From assembly GCA_020740775.1 (NCBI GenBank), contig JAHEWK010000005.1, positions 1,674,001 through 1,738,000 on the forward strand: DNA of 64,000 bases, given 5' to 3'. Shown here piece after piece: positions 47,601 to 57,161 of the stretch (its first letter is position 1; each line of letters begins with the position of its first letter). The DNA comes from Ilyonectria destructans. Its lineage: Eukaryota; Ascomycota; Sordariomycetes; Hypocreales; Nectriaceae. A program made the position numbers and the translations under genes. The notes under the pieces were generated by a model that was not told the DNA's origin, made no database searches, and was given only the letters and a program-made list of their open reading frames with translations.

Positions 47601-48631
47601 AATTCAGAGTAGATCTCCCGAAAGGGACCCGACTGGTCAACATCGCACTCTCGGTGAACTTTGCCGACGCTTGCTCAGGAACAAGTGTGGGGTACAGGGG
47701 AACCCCTGAACGGTCGCCGCCACAGCACAGGGGTAATCGGCACGCGGCAATTCCAGCTGGCTCTGTTTGTGACTATTTTGCGAAGTACATCGCACTACCC
47801 GGACATGAGCAGCGAGCACCTAGCACAGCCGGGACTTGGGATGCCCGAGGCCCGGACGGCCCGTCACCGGATCTCGCCAGGCACAAGACAATGTATCGGA
47901 ATGAGACATGGCAGAGTGACCTGTACTGCCGATGCCAAGGCTCGGGATTAACGGCTGATGTCCCAACACCTTCGCTTCATGTGTGTTGGTTTAGCTTATA
48001 AGCTAGATGGCGGGTGATGACCCGAGTACTACGTAGTGCTGTCGCTGGCTTTCACAGATCCAGGGTTGAGTCGCCCGAGTTCGCAAGCTTGTGATGTAAC
48101 AGGCTAAAACCGAGACCGGGCTAGAACAAGCAAGTAAACACGCCAGACCAGTCTAGTTGGTCCTTGAAATAGCTAGCGTTCAGGATGTCCGCGTAGTATC
48201 GCCGTAGTGAGGCTGATGCTGGGTTCCATTTCAGGTGTGCATGGTAGGCACTTGGACAAATATCGTTGGTCAATAGTCTGCTTCCACCTCGGGCGAAGGC
48301 AGGTTAATCGGGCGTGATCAGTTGTGGCGCGAAGTTGGCTACATTTGGTGTGGTCTAGACTACTGTTGTAAGGAACAGCGCCACCTATCGTCGGAAATTG
48401 GAGCTTGCAATGAGCCTGATTCTGGGGAAATGATCATTCACCAGAGGTGCTGCAGGATGTAACTCCGTCTCCTACTGTATGTCCAACAATTTTATATATA
48501 TTTGGGCAGCCGCTCTCTTATCCCACGATTCAGATGTTTCTTGTCCACCAGCCCAGTCCGCTTTCGTTTTAGGACAACACTCGCTTTATATCCCCTACAT
48601 CGCGCGCTTGAAGGCATCCCAACTTGTCATC
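44659..48631. other. 4-kb gene-poor region
   Basis: No supported gene. Open frames at 45682-45915, 46457-46681, 46736-47026 and 47654-48001 lack motifs, introns that extend them, or signal peptides. Composition alternates between AT-rich and mixed parts, compatible with decayed repeats. The last ~300 bp are the promoter of the Cys-rich repeat protein. Confidence 0.45.
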
Positions 48632-50311
48632 ATGCGTTTCCACGTCGCCCTCAGCGCCCTTCTCGGCCTCGCCTCAGTCGGCGCCGCTACAAACGCTCCT
48701 TACAACGAACATGGTGTTGAGGCAAGAGATACTCGATTGGGTGGCAAAAGCAGCCTGTTCAGCCGAGTTACCTGCGCCTCAGGTTACGAATACTACGGCT
48801 ACGACTGCGTGCCGACATGCCCTCCTTGTGCTCCTCGCGCCGGCAACGGAGTTTGCACTTGCCCCAACAACCAGGACTTAGTTGGAAGCGAGTGTAAGCC
48901 CAAGTGCCCCACTGCCGCTCCTCGCGGGAGCAATGGAATTTGCACCTGCCCGAACAATGGGGATCTTGTTGGAACCGAGTGCAAGCCTAAGTGCCCTGCT
49001 TGTGCTCCTCGAGCCAGTAACGGTGTTTGCACCTGCCCTAACAACGGAGATCTTGTCGGAACCGAGTGCAAGCCTAAGTGCCCTACTGCTGCTCCTCGCG
49101 CTAGCAATGGGGTTTGCACCTGCCCTAACAACGGAGAGCTCGTTGGAACCGAGTGCAAGCCTAAATGCCCTACTTGTGCTCCTCGAGCCAGCAACGGCGT
49201 CTGCACCTGCCCTAACAACCAGGACCTCGTTGGAAGCCAATGCGTGCCTAAATGCCCAACTGCTGCTCCTCGTGTCAATGGAGTCTGCACTTGCCCTGGT
49301 GGAAAGGATCTTGTTGGCACTGAGTGCGTGGACAAGTGCCCGGCTTGTGCTCCTCGAGCCAGCAACGGTGTCTGCACCTGCCCCAACAACCAAGATCTTG
49401 TCGGAAGCGAGTGTAAGCCCAAGTGCCCGGCTGCCGCCCCTCGCATGAACGGCGTCTGCACCTGCCCCAATGGAAAGGATCTCGTTGGCACTGAATGTGT
49501 GGACAAATGCCCGGCTTGTGCTCCTCGAGCCAGCAACGGCGTCTGCACCTGCCCCAACAACCAGGACCTCGTTGGAAGCCAATGCGTGCCTAAGTGCCCA
49601 GCTGCCGCTCCTCGTGTCAACGGCGTCTGCACCTGCCCTAACGGCAAGGAGCTTGTAGGAAGCGACTGCCTGGATAAATGTCCTTCTTGTGCCCCTCGTG
49701 GTAGCAACGGTGTCTGCACCTGCCCCAATTACCAGGATCTCGTTGGAAGCCAATGCGTGCCCAAGTGCCCTGCTTGTGCCCCTCGCGCCGACAATGGAGT
49801 CTGCACCTGCCCTAACAACGGGGAGCTTGTTGGAAACCAGTGCAAGCCCAAGTGCGGTGCCAATGCCGTCCGAGGCAATGATGGCAACTGCAAATGCATC
49901 AACAGGGGCCAGGTTCTGAACTCTGCGGACAACAGCTGTGCCTGCCCCTATGGCCAGGATTTCGTCGACAACTGCTGCAAGGTCTCCTGTGGCTCTGTCG
50001 CTACGTACAACCCAAGGAAGTACAAGTGCGAGTGCCCCGGAAAGGGCCAGATCTTCGACGCCGGCTCCAAGACCTGTGGTTGCCCGACCGGCCAGGACAT
50101 GGTCAACAACTGCTGCACTGTCAACTGCGGCAGTGACGCCACGTACAACTCATGGCAGCAGAAGTGTGTTTGCACGAAGCGCGGTCAGATCTTCGACTCC
50201 GACACCCAGACCTGTGATTGTCCCACCGGACAGGAGTGGGGTCGACAGGGTGGCTGCTGCCAGTCTAGCCAGTCGAGCCAGCCTAGCCGTGGTGGCAAGG
50301 GGTGGTGGTAA
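48632..50311 (+). CDS. secreted Cys-rich tandem-repeat protein (559 aa)
   Basis: The chosen ATG at 48632 starts a clear signal peptide (MRFHVALSALLGLASVGAAT); the open frame runs upstream to 48479 but without secretory features. After a short propeptide-like part come twelve 28/29-residue repeats of the form CPxCAPRASNGVCTCPNNQDLVGSxC (positions 48818-49852). Three longer, diverged Cys-rich units follow (CxC...CPxGQDxVxNCC...) and then a Ser/Gly/Lys/Trp tail. The number of Cys per repeat (4-5) implies extensive disulfide bonding. No catalytic motif is present. It resembles fungal extracellular matrix, adhesin or effector-like repeat proteins; there is no GPI signal. Function unknown. The antisense open frames across the repeats are artefacts of the repeat. 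Confidence 0.88.
   Translation: MRFHVALSALLGLASVGAATNAPYNEHGVEARDTRLGGKSSLFSRVTCASGYEYYGYDCVPTCPPCAPRAGNGVCTCPNNQDLVGSECKPKCPTAAPRGSNGICTCPNNGDLVGTECKPKCPACAPRASNGVCTCPNNGDLVGTECKPKCPTAAPRASNGVCTCPNNGELVGTECKPKCPTCAPRASNGVCTCPNNQDLVGSQCVPKCPTAAPRVNGVCTCPGGKDLVGTECVDKCPACAPRASNGVCTCPNNQDLVGSECKPKCPAAAPRMNGVCTCPNGKDLVGTECVDKCPACAPRASNGVCTCPNNQDLVGSQCVPKCPAAAPRVNGVCTCPNGKELVGSDCLDKCPSCAPRGSNGVCTCPNYQDLVGSQCVPKCPACAPRADNGVCTCPNNGELVGNQCKPKCGANAVRGNDGNCKCINRGQVLNSADNSCACPYGQDFVDNCCKVSCGSVATYNPRKYKCECPGKGQIFDAGSKTCGCPTGQDMVNNCCTVNCGSDATYNSWQQKCVCTKRGQIFDSDTQTCDCPTGQEWGRQGGCCQSSQSSQPSRGGKGWW
48818..49852 (+). repeat. 12-unit intragenic repeat (84/87 bp), alternating unit types
   Basis: 1035 bp encode nine 29-residue and three 28-residue units. 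Units 1-10 strictly alternate between a CPxC form and a CPxA form (units 2, 4, 6, 8, 10), so the higher-order repeat is a pair. Units 6, 8 and 10 lack one residue and read VNG/MNG instead of ASNG. Units 11 and 12 are both of the CPxC form. Confidence 0.9.
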
Positions 50312-51169
50312 AGCAATCCGCCAGGGTGATGTGGAATGGGGGATGGGGTGAGGTTTACGATCCTTAGAAGCTGGTGGCTTTTATGTGACGGGGGTTATCT
50401 CTATCAAAATTGTTTTAATATTTGTTCTTTTTCTTTTTGAAGTCTGCTGTTCTCGGCAGCCGGAAGATGTAGTTAGTCACGCTCATTAAGATAGGCCCCT
50501 CACACATCCTTGGGCACGAATATTATGCCAAAGTAATACTCGCTTAATTTTTATTTGTTTGTTTCTAATACTTGCCATGCCATGTGAATAGGTGTCACTT
50601 CAACTTGATTAGTTTGAATGTAGGAAGAATATAAAGTGTTTACTAATCTGGGCCCATTGGGGACCTAGCAGCCCGTAAGTATGGTCAGACTGCTAGAATG
50701 TTGAGATTTACTCTTCAAGCCTGAACTTGCGAGTGGCGTTGACGCTTGGAAAGGGGGGGGGGGCTTTAGGCTGCAGGGCGGTAGCGACAATTACAACTCC
50801 ACCCAATTGAGGGCAGAACCGACAGCGACTTTGGGGGCCGAGAATGAGCGACATGATAAGCAGGCATGCAATTACCGACACATTTAAAGCGTTATTCAGT
50901 AAACCGTTCCTGAGCTATTTAGTGCAGGCTGCAGCGAGGCAACCGCAGGAAAATCATTCGACATCGTTCTCGTCGGGTTTCAAACAAATCGTCGCACTTG
51001 CATGCCATACTGTCCCCTGAAGAAGACTCGCGTTATTGTCTATGCATTCGCTTAAAGGCCCGAAGGACGCCCTATAACAACATGTCAGTGTTCTAGCTTA
51101 GGACGGTGGGTCGCGAAACCTTGGGTTGCAACTGATACCAAGATCCATTGCAGTGGTTCGTTCGGAGTC
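50312..51169. other. intergenic with a long G run
   Basis: Holds the 3' region of the repeat protein and the promoter of the TPR-CHAT gene. A run of about 12 G occurs near 50752-50763. No gene seen. Confidence 0.5.
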
Positions 51170-54100
51170 ATGGCCGACCTCACCAAAGAGATTCGACTTC
51201 AACAAAAGACTGTCAACAGAACTCGCAAAAAGAATGCTGAGGGAGCAGCGGAAGTTCAAAAACTCGGAACTTTGTTCTACAGAAGATTCTTAAAATTAGG
51301 AGCGGTAGCCGATCTCGAAAAGGCCATCTCTATCTCCCGGCAGGTTATCGGTATGACTTCAGAGAGTCATACCAATTGGCATGAATACTTAACCAGCCTC
51401 TCGTTTCGACTTGGAGACAGATATTCGATAACAGGAATGAGTTTTGACCTTTACGAAGCCATCGAGGTTGGAAGAGAAGCAATCGATATGACCCCAAGCG
51501 CTTATCCGGACAAGATAAGACGATTGAGTAACCTCGGAGCTCTCCTTCATGGCCGATTCGAAAGTGTAGGGGAGATGGCCAGCCTCGAAGAAGCGATTCG
51601 AATAGGATTGAAAGTGGTGGATCTTACTCCGCATGGCCACCCCGACCGGGTGGTATATTTAGGAAACCTTGGGGCTCTGCTTCGTTGTCGATACTCAAGA
51701 TCCGGACAACTTTCTGACCTTGAAGAAGCTATTCGCGTTGGGCAAGAAGGTGTCAATACGGCTGAAGATGATTACCCTGACATGGCAGCATTATTGAGTA
51801 ATGTTGTTACCCAGCTTGGCGATAAATACGAGAGGACGGGTCACATGGCCGACCTAGAGGAAGCGATCCGAATGGGACGAGATGCAATCAACAAGGCCCC
51901 AAAAGACTCACCGGATCGTGGGAGATATCTGAATACCCTTGCAGCTCAGCTTTATAGGAGATTTGCTAGACTAGGGATGACGGACGACCTAGAAGCTGCG
52001 ATCCAACTAGGACGGGACGGAATCCAGGCCCTCGAGTTAACCCCACACAATCGTCGAGACAAGGCAACTTGCTTGAGCAATCTTGGTATTCAGCTTGGAC
52101 ATAAATACTCGAAAACAGAAGATCTCGCCGTACTTGAAGAAGCTATCCAATTTGGGCGGGAGGCAGTGAGCATCACTCCAGAGAACGACCCGGATAAGGC
52201 AATTTGGTTAGGCAACCTGGCCATTCTGCTTGGCAAGAGAATAGGGGTAATGGCCGACCTGGAGGAGGCAATCCAGCTTGAACGATATGCGGTTGACAGA
52301 ATCTCAGCCAATTCACCGGAACGTGCAAGATATCTGGGCACTCTTGGAGCTCACCTTCACCTGAGGTTTGTCAGGAAGGGGGAGTATCGTGACCTTGAAG
52401 AAGCGATTCGACTTGGGCGGGAGTCAGTTGACTTGACACCTGAAAATGACGCAGAGAGAGTGCATCGCTTAAGCAACCTTGCCCTCCATCTTCATGATAG
52501 ATACATGGCAATCAGGGAACATGATGACCCCGATGCACCAATACGACCTGATGACATCGAAGAGGCTATCAGCATCGCACGGCGGACAGTGAAAGCGACT
52601 CCAGAGGGCCATGCTGACAGAGCCAACTACCTGAACAATCTTTCAATTTACCTTCGTGCAAATTATGCGGTGACAAGATCTAGGCAGACTCTTGACGCAG
52701 CTATCCTCGCTGAACGGGAGGCAGTGAAAGCCTCTCCGGACGACACCTCATTCCGAGCAATATGGTTGATAAACCTCGCGGCCCTGCTTCGGGACAGATT
52801 CATGTTTCACAAAACCGAGAGAGTCGACCTAGAAGAGTCAATATCCTACTATCAATCTGTCTTACATCAATCTACATCGCCAATTACCAGCCGGGTGTTG
52901 GCGGGTAGAGAAATTCTTGACTGCTCTGCCATTATTTCGGAATGGCAGCAAGGCTATGAAGCTGCCACAGTTGCCGTCAATCTTGTCCCGAAGCTCATAT
53001 CCCGTTCATCCGAGAATCCTGACAACCATTTCCTACTTCGACATGCATTTTTCCTCGCTTCTGACACGGCAGCAGTGGCACTCCGTGTGCAGAAAGAACC
53101 ATTCCATGCCTTACAACTCCTCGAACAAGGGCGTGGTGTTCTCGCGACATCTCTCGAAGAAATGCGAACAGACGTACTGGATCTGCAGAAGAGCCATCCC
53201 GAATTAGCGAGGAAATTCGACAGCCTTCGAAGCGAGCTTACACAACCCGTTATACGCAGTACCATCTTGAGCGATGATACTCCTCAGCAAACAGGGGGAC
53301 GTCAACTGAATCGGCAGCACAGCGCAAATGAAAAAATTGACAGACTGATCATGGAAATTCGGGAACAGCCCGGTTTTGAGGATTTCCTACTGGCGCCAAA
53401 CAAGGCGGAAATGGAAACTGCTGCAAAAGATGGTCCTATTATTGTCGTCAATGCGAGCCAGCATGGTTGCGATGCCATACTGATCCAGCCGCAGAGAATA
53501 TGGTCCTTGCCCCTCCCCAGTCTGAATACCAAGGATATCCACGAAAAGGCCGATAAAGGCTCTTGGGGAAGTCTCCAAACTCTAGCATGGCTTTGGGACG
53601 TCGCTGCGAAACCAATCTTGGATGCTCTGGGCTTCACCCAACCCCCGCTGAACTCGTCTGACGAGAATTGGCCACATGTGTGGTGGATTCCCACTGGACT
53701 TCTCGCCGAATTCCCGCTCCACGCAGCTGGACACCACGATGGGAGCTCTTCCGAAGCGGTGTTGGATCGAGTGATGTCGTCATATAGCTCTTCTGTTAAA
53801 GCTCTCATACATGGCCGTCGACGTCCTGTTGTCGCATCCACAACTAGTGCGCTCCTTGTTGCCATGGAATATACACCAGGCTATTCTAGGCTTCCCTTCG
53901 CAGCCGAGGAGATTAAGGTGGTCAGCGGGCTATGCAAATCAATGACACTCAATCCCATCAAACCAAGGAGATACAAACAGGACGTGATATCACAGTTGAA
54001 GGAATGCAAGATCTTCCATTTTGCGGGGCATGGCCATACTGATGCGATGGATCCGTCTCGGAGCCATCTGCTCCTAGAAGACTCCGAAGAATTAACAGTG

Positions 54101-54604
54101 GGCACTCTGTTGGATATAAATCTTCGCGAGCGCTCACCATTTCTGGCCTATCTTTCAGCTTGTGGAACTGGTCAGATCAAGGAGGAGTCGTATCTCGATG
54201 AGAGTATCCATCTTATCGGCGGATACCAATTAGCGGGCTTTCGCCACGTTATTGGCACTCTTTGGGAGGTTGACGACAAATTATGCGTTGATATGGCCAG
54301 AATTACGTACGAGGCGATTGGGAGCGGAAGATTGACAGACAAATCAGTTTGTTGGGGGTTGCATAAGGCAACCAGAGAGCTTCGGGGTCGCTGGCTGGAT
54401 AATAAAGGAACTATCAGGCGTAGGAGCGGACGGATCAGAAAGATGCGCATCACCATGGGGTCGGCGAAGACGGGCGCTCCTGGTGCGAGCCATGCTCCTC
54501 GGAGGGATGCGAGGCTTCCAAGAGATGCTATCTTATGTGATGCTGATGGCGCGGAAGCGATGTCGGCACCTCCTTGGGTTCCATACATTCATTTTGGGGT
54601 GTAA
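51170..54604 (+). CDS. TPR-CHAT protein, putative caspase-like protease (1144 aa)
   Basis: A single uninterrupted exon. Residues about 45-620 are some twelve TPR-like repeats of about 44 residues, each around DLEEAIRLGREAVDxTPxxxPDR followed by YLxNLGxxLxxRY. A helical linker (about 625-740) leads to a C-terminal CHAT domain (about 760-1144) with the cysteine-protease dyad. The His lies in FHFAGHGHTD (His954 or His956) and Cys998 in YLSACGTGQ, followed by LAGFRHVIGTLWEVDD. The end WVPYIHFGV is the usual fungal CHAT tail. CHAT proteases share the caspase/separase fold; the bacterial TPR-CHAT partner of type III-E CRISPR effectors is the best known relative. Fungal substrates and triggers are unknown; a role in cell death or heterokaryon/immune control is inference. 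Both catalytic residues are intact. Confidence 0.93.
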   Translation: MADLTKEIRLQQKTVNRTRKKNAEGAAEVQKLGTLFYRRFLKLGAVADLEKAISISRQVIGMTSESHTNWHEYLTSLSFRLGDRYSITGMSFDLYEAIEVGREAIDMTPSAYPDKIRRLSNLGALLHGRFESVGEMASLEEAIRIGLKVVDLTPHGHPDRVVYLGNLGALLRCRYSRSGQLSDLEEAIRVGQEGVNTAEDDYPDMAALLSNVVTQLGDKYERTGHMADLEEAIRMGRDAINKAPKDSPDRGRYLNTLAAQLYRRFARLGMTDDLEAAIQLGRDGIQALELTPHNRRDKATCLSNLGIQLGHKYSKTEDLAVLEEAIQFGREAVSITPENDPDKAIWLGNLAILLGKRIGVMADLEEAIQLERYAVDRISANSPERARYLGTLGAHLHLRFVRKGEYRDLEEAIRLGRESVDLTPENDAERVHRLSNLALHLHDRYMAIREHDDPDAPIRPDDIEEAISIARRTVKATPEGHADRANYLNNLSIYLRANYAVTRSRQTLDAAILAEREAVKASPDDTSFRAIWLINLAALLRDRFMFHKTERVDLEESISYYQSVLHQSTSPITSRVLAGREILDCSAIISEWQQGYEAATVAVNLVPKLISRSSENPDNHFLLRHAFFLASDTAAVALRVQKEPFHALQLLEQGRGVLATSLEEMRTDVLDLQKSHPELARKFDSLRSELTQPVIRSTILSDDTPQQTGGRQLNRQHSANEKIDRLIMEIREQPGFEDFLLAPNKAEMETAAKDGPIIVVNASQHGCDAILIQPQRIWSLPLPSLNTKDIHEKADKGSWGSLQTLAWLWDVAAKPILDALGFTQPPLNSSDENWPHVWWIPTGLLAEFPLHAAGHHDGSSSEAVLDRVMSSYSSSVKALIHGRRRPVVASTTSALLVAMEYTPGYSRLPFAAEEIKVVSGLCKSMTLNPIKPRRYKQDVISQLKECKIFHFAGHGHTDAMDPSRSHLLLEDSEELTVGTLLDINLRERSPFLAYLSACGTGQIKEESYLDESIHLIGGYQLAGFRHVIGTLWEVDDKLCVDMARITYEAIGSGRLTDKSVCWGLHKATRELRGRWLDNKGTIRRRSGRIRKMRITMGSAKTGAPGASHAPRRDARLPRDAILCDADGAEAMSAPPWVPYIHFGV

Positions 54605-55367
54605 CAGGCGTGCATTAGCTATGGGTATGATGGTGAATTTAAGGGATTTAGAAGCATGGGGTACGCTAGCTAACCGCATGTTTTGATTCTCTACGACACG
54701 GGGCGATTTGGTTAGGCACAGGTTAGGAACATGGGGCGACTGATGTGGCCAATCATTGCTACGTTTATAACACGGATTTCATCAGGTTGGACTAAACGGT
54801 CCAGCCAGCCAGACGTCTACTCACCGGGTGTAATGGGTACAGGTTCCAGAGGCCGCCCGAAAGGAAGAATCCTTAGTAGTCAGAGATTGCAAATATTAGA
54901 AGACAGCGAACTAAACGATCAAATGTTAATGTTGCCTTGGGACCCAAAGTCAAAGGTGATATCGAACCGGGGAATAATTGACAACAACAGAGGCATACAC
55001 TTAGAAATACGCCAAGTGCTAGGAGATGGTGTATTTTCCCATGTTCCCCTGTCCAATTACCCGAGCTGCAAGGCCCATGTCAAGAAACCAGAATTGTCAT
55101 TGAGCAAGGGTTGCACCATTCGGCCTGCGGGGCAATTGGCACCGAGAAACCCCTGGCCATTCCACATTAAGCCCGGAATGACACGCAACATGGCTATGGC
55201 GAGACCATGAGGTAATTACTCCAAAACTTACCCAGAATGAGGGGCTCCAATCATCGAATATTCCACCAATTGAGTAAAGAGGTTAATGCAGATGGCAATT
55301 AGATAGAAGCGTCTCACTGCCCCAACCACAATGTCTTTTTTTGATCAATTGCAGAAGCATCTTCACT
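54605..55367. other. intergenic, unsupported 159-codon frame
   Basis: An open frame at 54731-55210 has no domain, signal peptide or codon pattern I trust. The rest is the promoter of the esterase gene. Confidence 0.4.
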
Positions 55368-56572
55368 ATGTTGTCAAAATCCGTGTTGTTGTCCATTCTG
55401 GCCATGTCCATCTCCCCTGCTTCATCAGGCCCCGTCCCGACAGTGCGTCCACCTTTTTCATGGTCTGGCACCAAGCACGTGTGAGCTTCCTAGGTCAATC
55501 CATGAGCTCCGAGAACTTCCCTTCTAACCCTCATAGTGTGGCTTTCGGCGACTCATATACCTACGTTCAAGGGACCAATGGATACCCAAAGTACAGCTTC
55601 ATCGGCAGTTATCTTCCTGGAGACTTCGCTTTCACGCCTGAACGTCTGTTGGAGAACCGCATCTCGCAAAATTACACCAGCCAATCTGCCGGCGGTCCCA
55701 ATTGGATAGAGTATCTCACGGGCTGTGCCGTTGAAGATGGCTATCACTCGCCGCTTGACTGCGATGTTCAACTTTGGGACTTTGCCTTTGCGGGGGCTAA
55801 TATTGCTGAGGCGCTGTAAGTAATCTGACTCCAAACTCTTAGCTTTCTGTCTTCTAATACTCATACTAAGCCTCCCTCTACATCACCCTTACACCATCCC
55901 TCTGGTCAACCAAACCCAACAGTTCCTCGAGTACGGAGACTCCGTTTTACGAGAACACGCCGGTTTAGATCCATCCAATGCCGTCGTTGCTATTTGGATT
56001 GGCATTAACGACATAATTGATGCCCAGCTGTTAAATAAAGCATCGCCGGAATTTTATGCAGAAAGCATTAAGACTATGTTGGCACAGTCTGTTCTGCCTC
56101 TGGTAAAAGCTGGTTACCAAAACTTCCTGATCCTAAATCTTCCTCCATTGGATAAAAGCCCACTGAACTGGGCGAGTTTACAGGGGCAATTGAACGACAC
56201 CTTAATCCAGACGTGGAACGGTGAACTTCAAGCACAGACTCGTACATTTGCCTCAAAACATAAAGGGGTCAGAACGGGCGTCTTTGATGCCAACAAACTG
56301 CTTAAGAATGTCTTAGATAAGCCAAGTTCTTACGGCATTACCAATACTACAGACTACTGTTCGGCAAGCAATCAATGGCCTCAAGTGGTTGAAAACCCTA
56401 CCCAGTTTGGATGCGTGCCCGTGTCCGAGTATTTCTGGTTTAATAGCGGGCATATGTAAGTTATATCGGACTTCACTCTACCAAGGGCCCAAACTAATTT
56501 GAATCAAGTGGAACAAGAGTTCACAAGGCTTTGGCGGATGGGGTAGAAAAGTTCTTGTGTGAACGGTTCTAG
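55368..56572 (+). CDS. secreted GDSL/SGNH esterase, CE16-like (346 aa, 4 exons)
   Basis: Exons: 55368-55480, 55537-55815, 55871-56455 and 56509-56572; introns of 56, 55 and 53 bp are GT...AG with CTAAC/CTAAT branches, and all junctions keep frame. The signal peptide (about 1-20) is followed by FSWSGTKHVVAFGDSYTYVQG, block I of the SGNH fold with catalytic Ser44. Gly in FAFAGAN and Asn in IWIGINDI give the oxyanion residues. The last block FWFNSGH, then RVHKALADGVEKFL, should supply the catalytic His. The usual Asp of the D-x-x-H pair reads Asn in NSGH, as in some CE16-like sequences, so activity should be tested. Relatives are extracellular acetylesterases acting on hemicellulose oligosaccharides. 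Confidence 0.9.
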
Positions 56573-57161
56573 GTCCAGTTCCACGCCGATGGATAGATAG
56601 TAAGCGCAGCAATATCAAGGCAGAGAGTGACAAGAGTACTAGTCATGTATTGCGAGATCTGCAGGATTGCTGTAAATATGTCTAGATAATGCATAAGCTG
56701 TATAATCTTTGCTCACAACCCTCCTCAGATTTAAAACTGTTCCATAAGTAAGCTTGGACACGGGGCCAAGTTATGGTCCTAGCGAACATTAAAAGCAAAG
56801 AATCACTGAAGAGCAAGTCCTCCGAGCCTAGGGCGCCAAGGTTAGGGCTTCCCTCCTTCCTAGCCGCCAAACCAATCACACGCGCACCCTCTTCGAGGAA
56901 GGAAACTGCAGATTTTAGTCCCGTACGAGTTTAGTCTATCAAAATTCAAGAGCGGAACCATGAAAGCAAACAGAAATATGCCGACTATCTGCTTTACACG
57001 GGTTGAGATTTTAATGGAATAATAATAAAATTATTGACAACGTCCAAGGCTTAAATACTACTATTAATACACTGCATATACCCTGCTTCACTATATCGTG
57101 TTCCTCTTTCTTAGCAGCTTGAGGCTTCCTATCCAGAGAAGACATTCCCAAATCTTCTACT
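56573..57161. other. convergent 3' region
   Basis: AT-rich DNA between the esterase gene and the convergent wall-protein gene. No gene seen. Confidence 0.5.

Noticed and set aside
48799..49753. Two long minus-strand open frames (about 290-310 codons) over the Cys-rich gene.
   Set aside because: They are the complement of a tandem repeat whose unit is a multiple of three, so an open frame repeats by necessity; the sense strand has the signal peptide and Cys pattern.
54731..55210. 159-codon open frame after the TPR-CHAT gene.
   Set aside because: No motif, signal peptide, intron-linked continuation or plausible domain; too little to call a gene or a CHAT partner.
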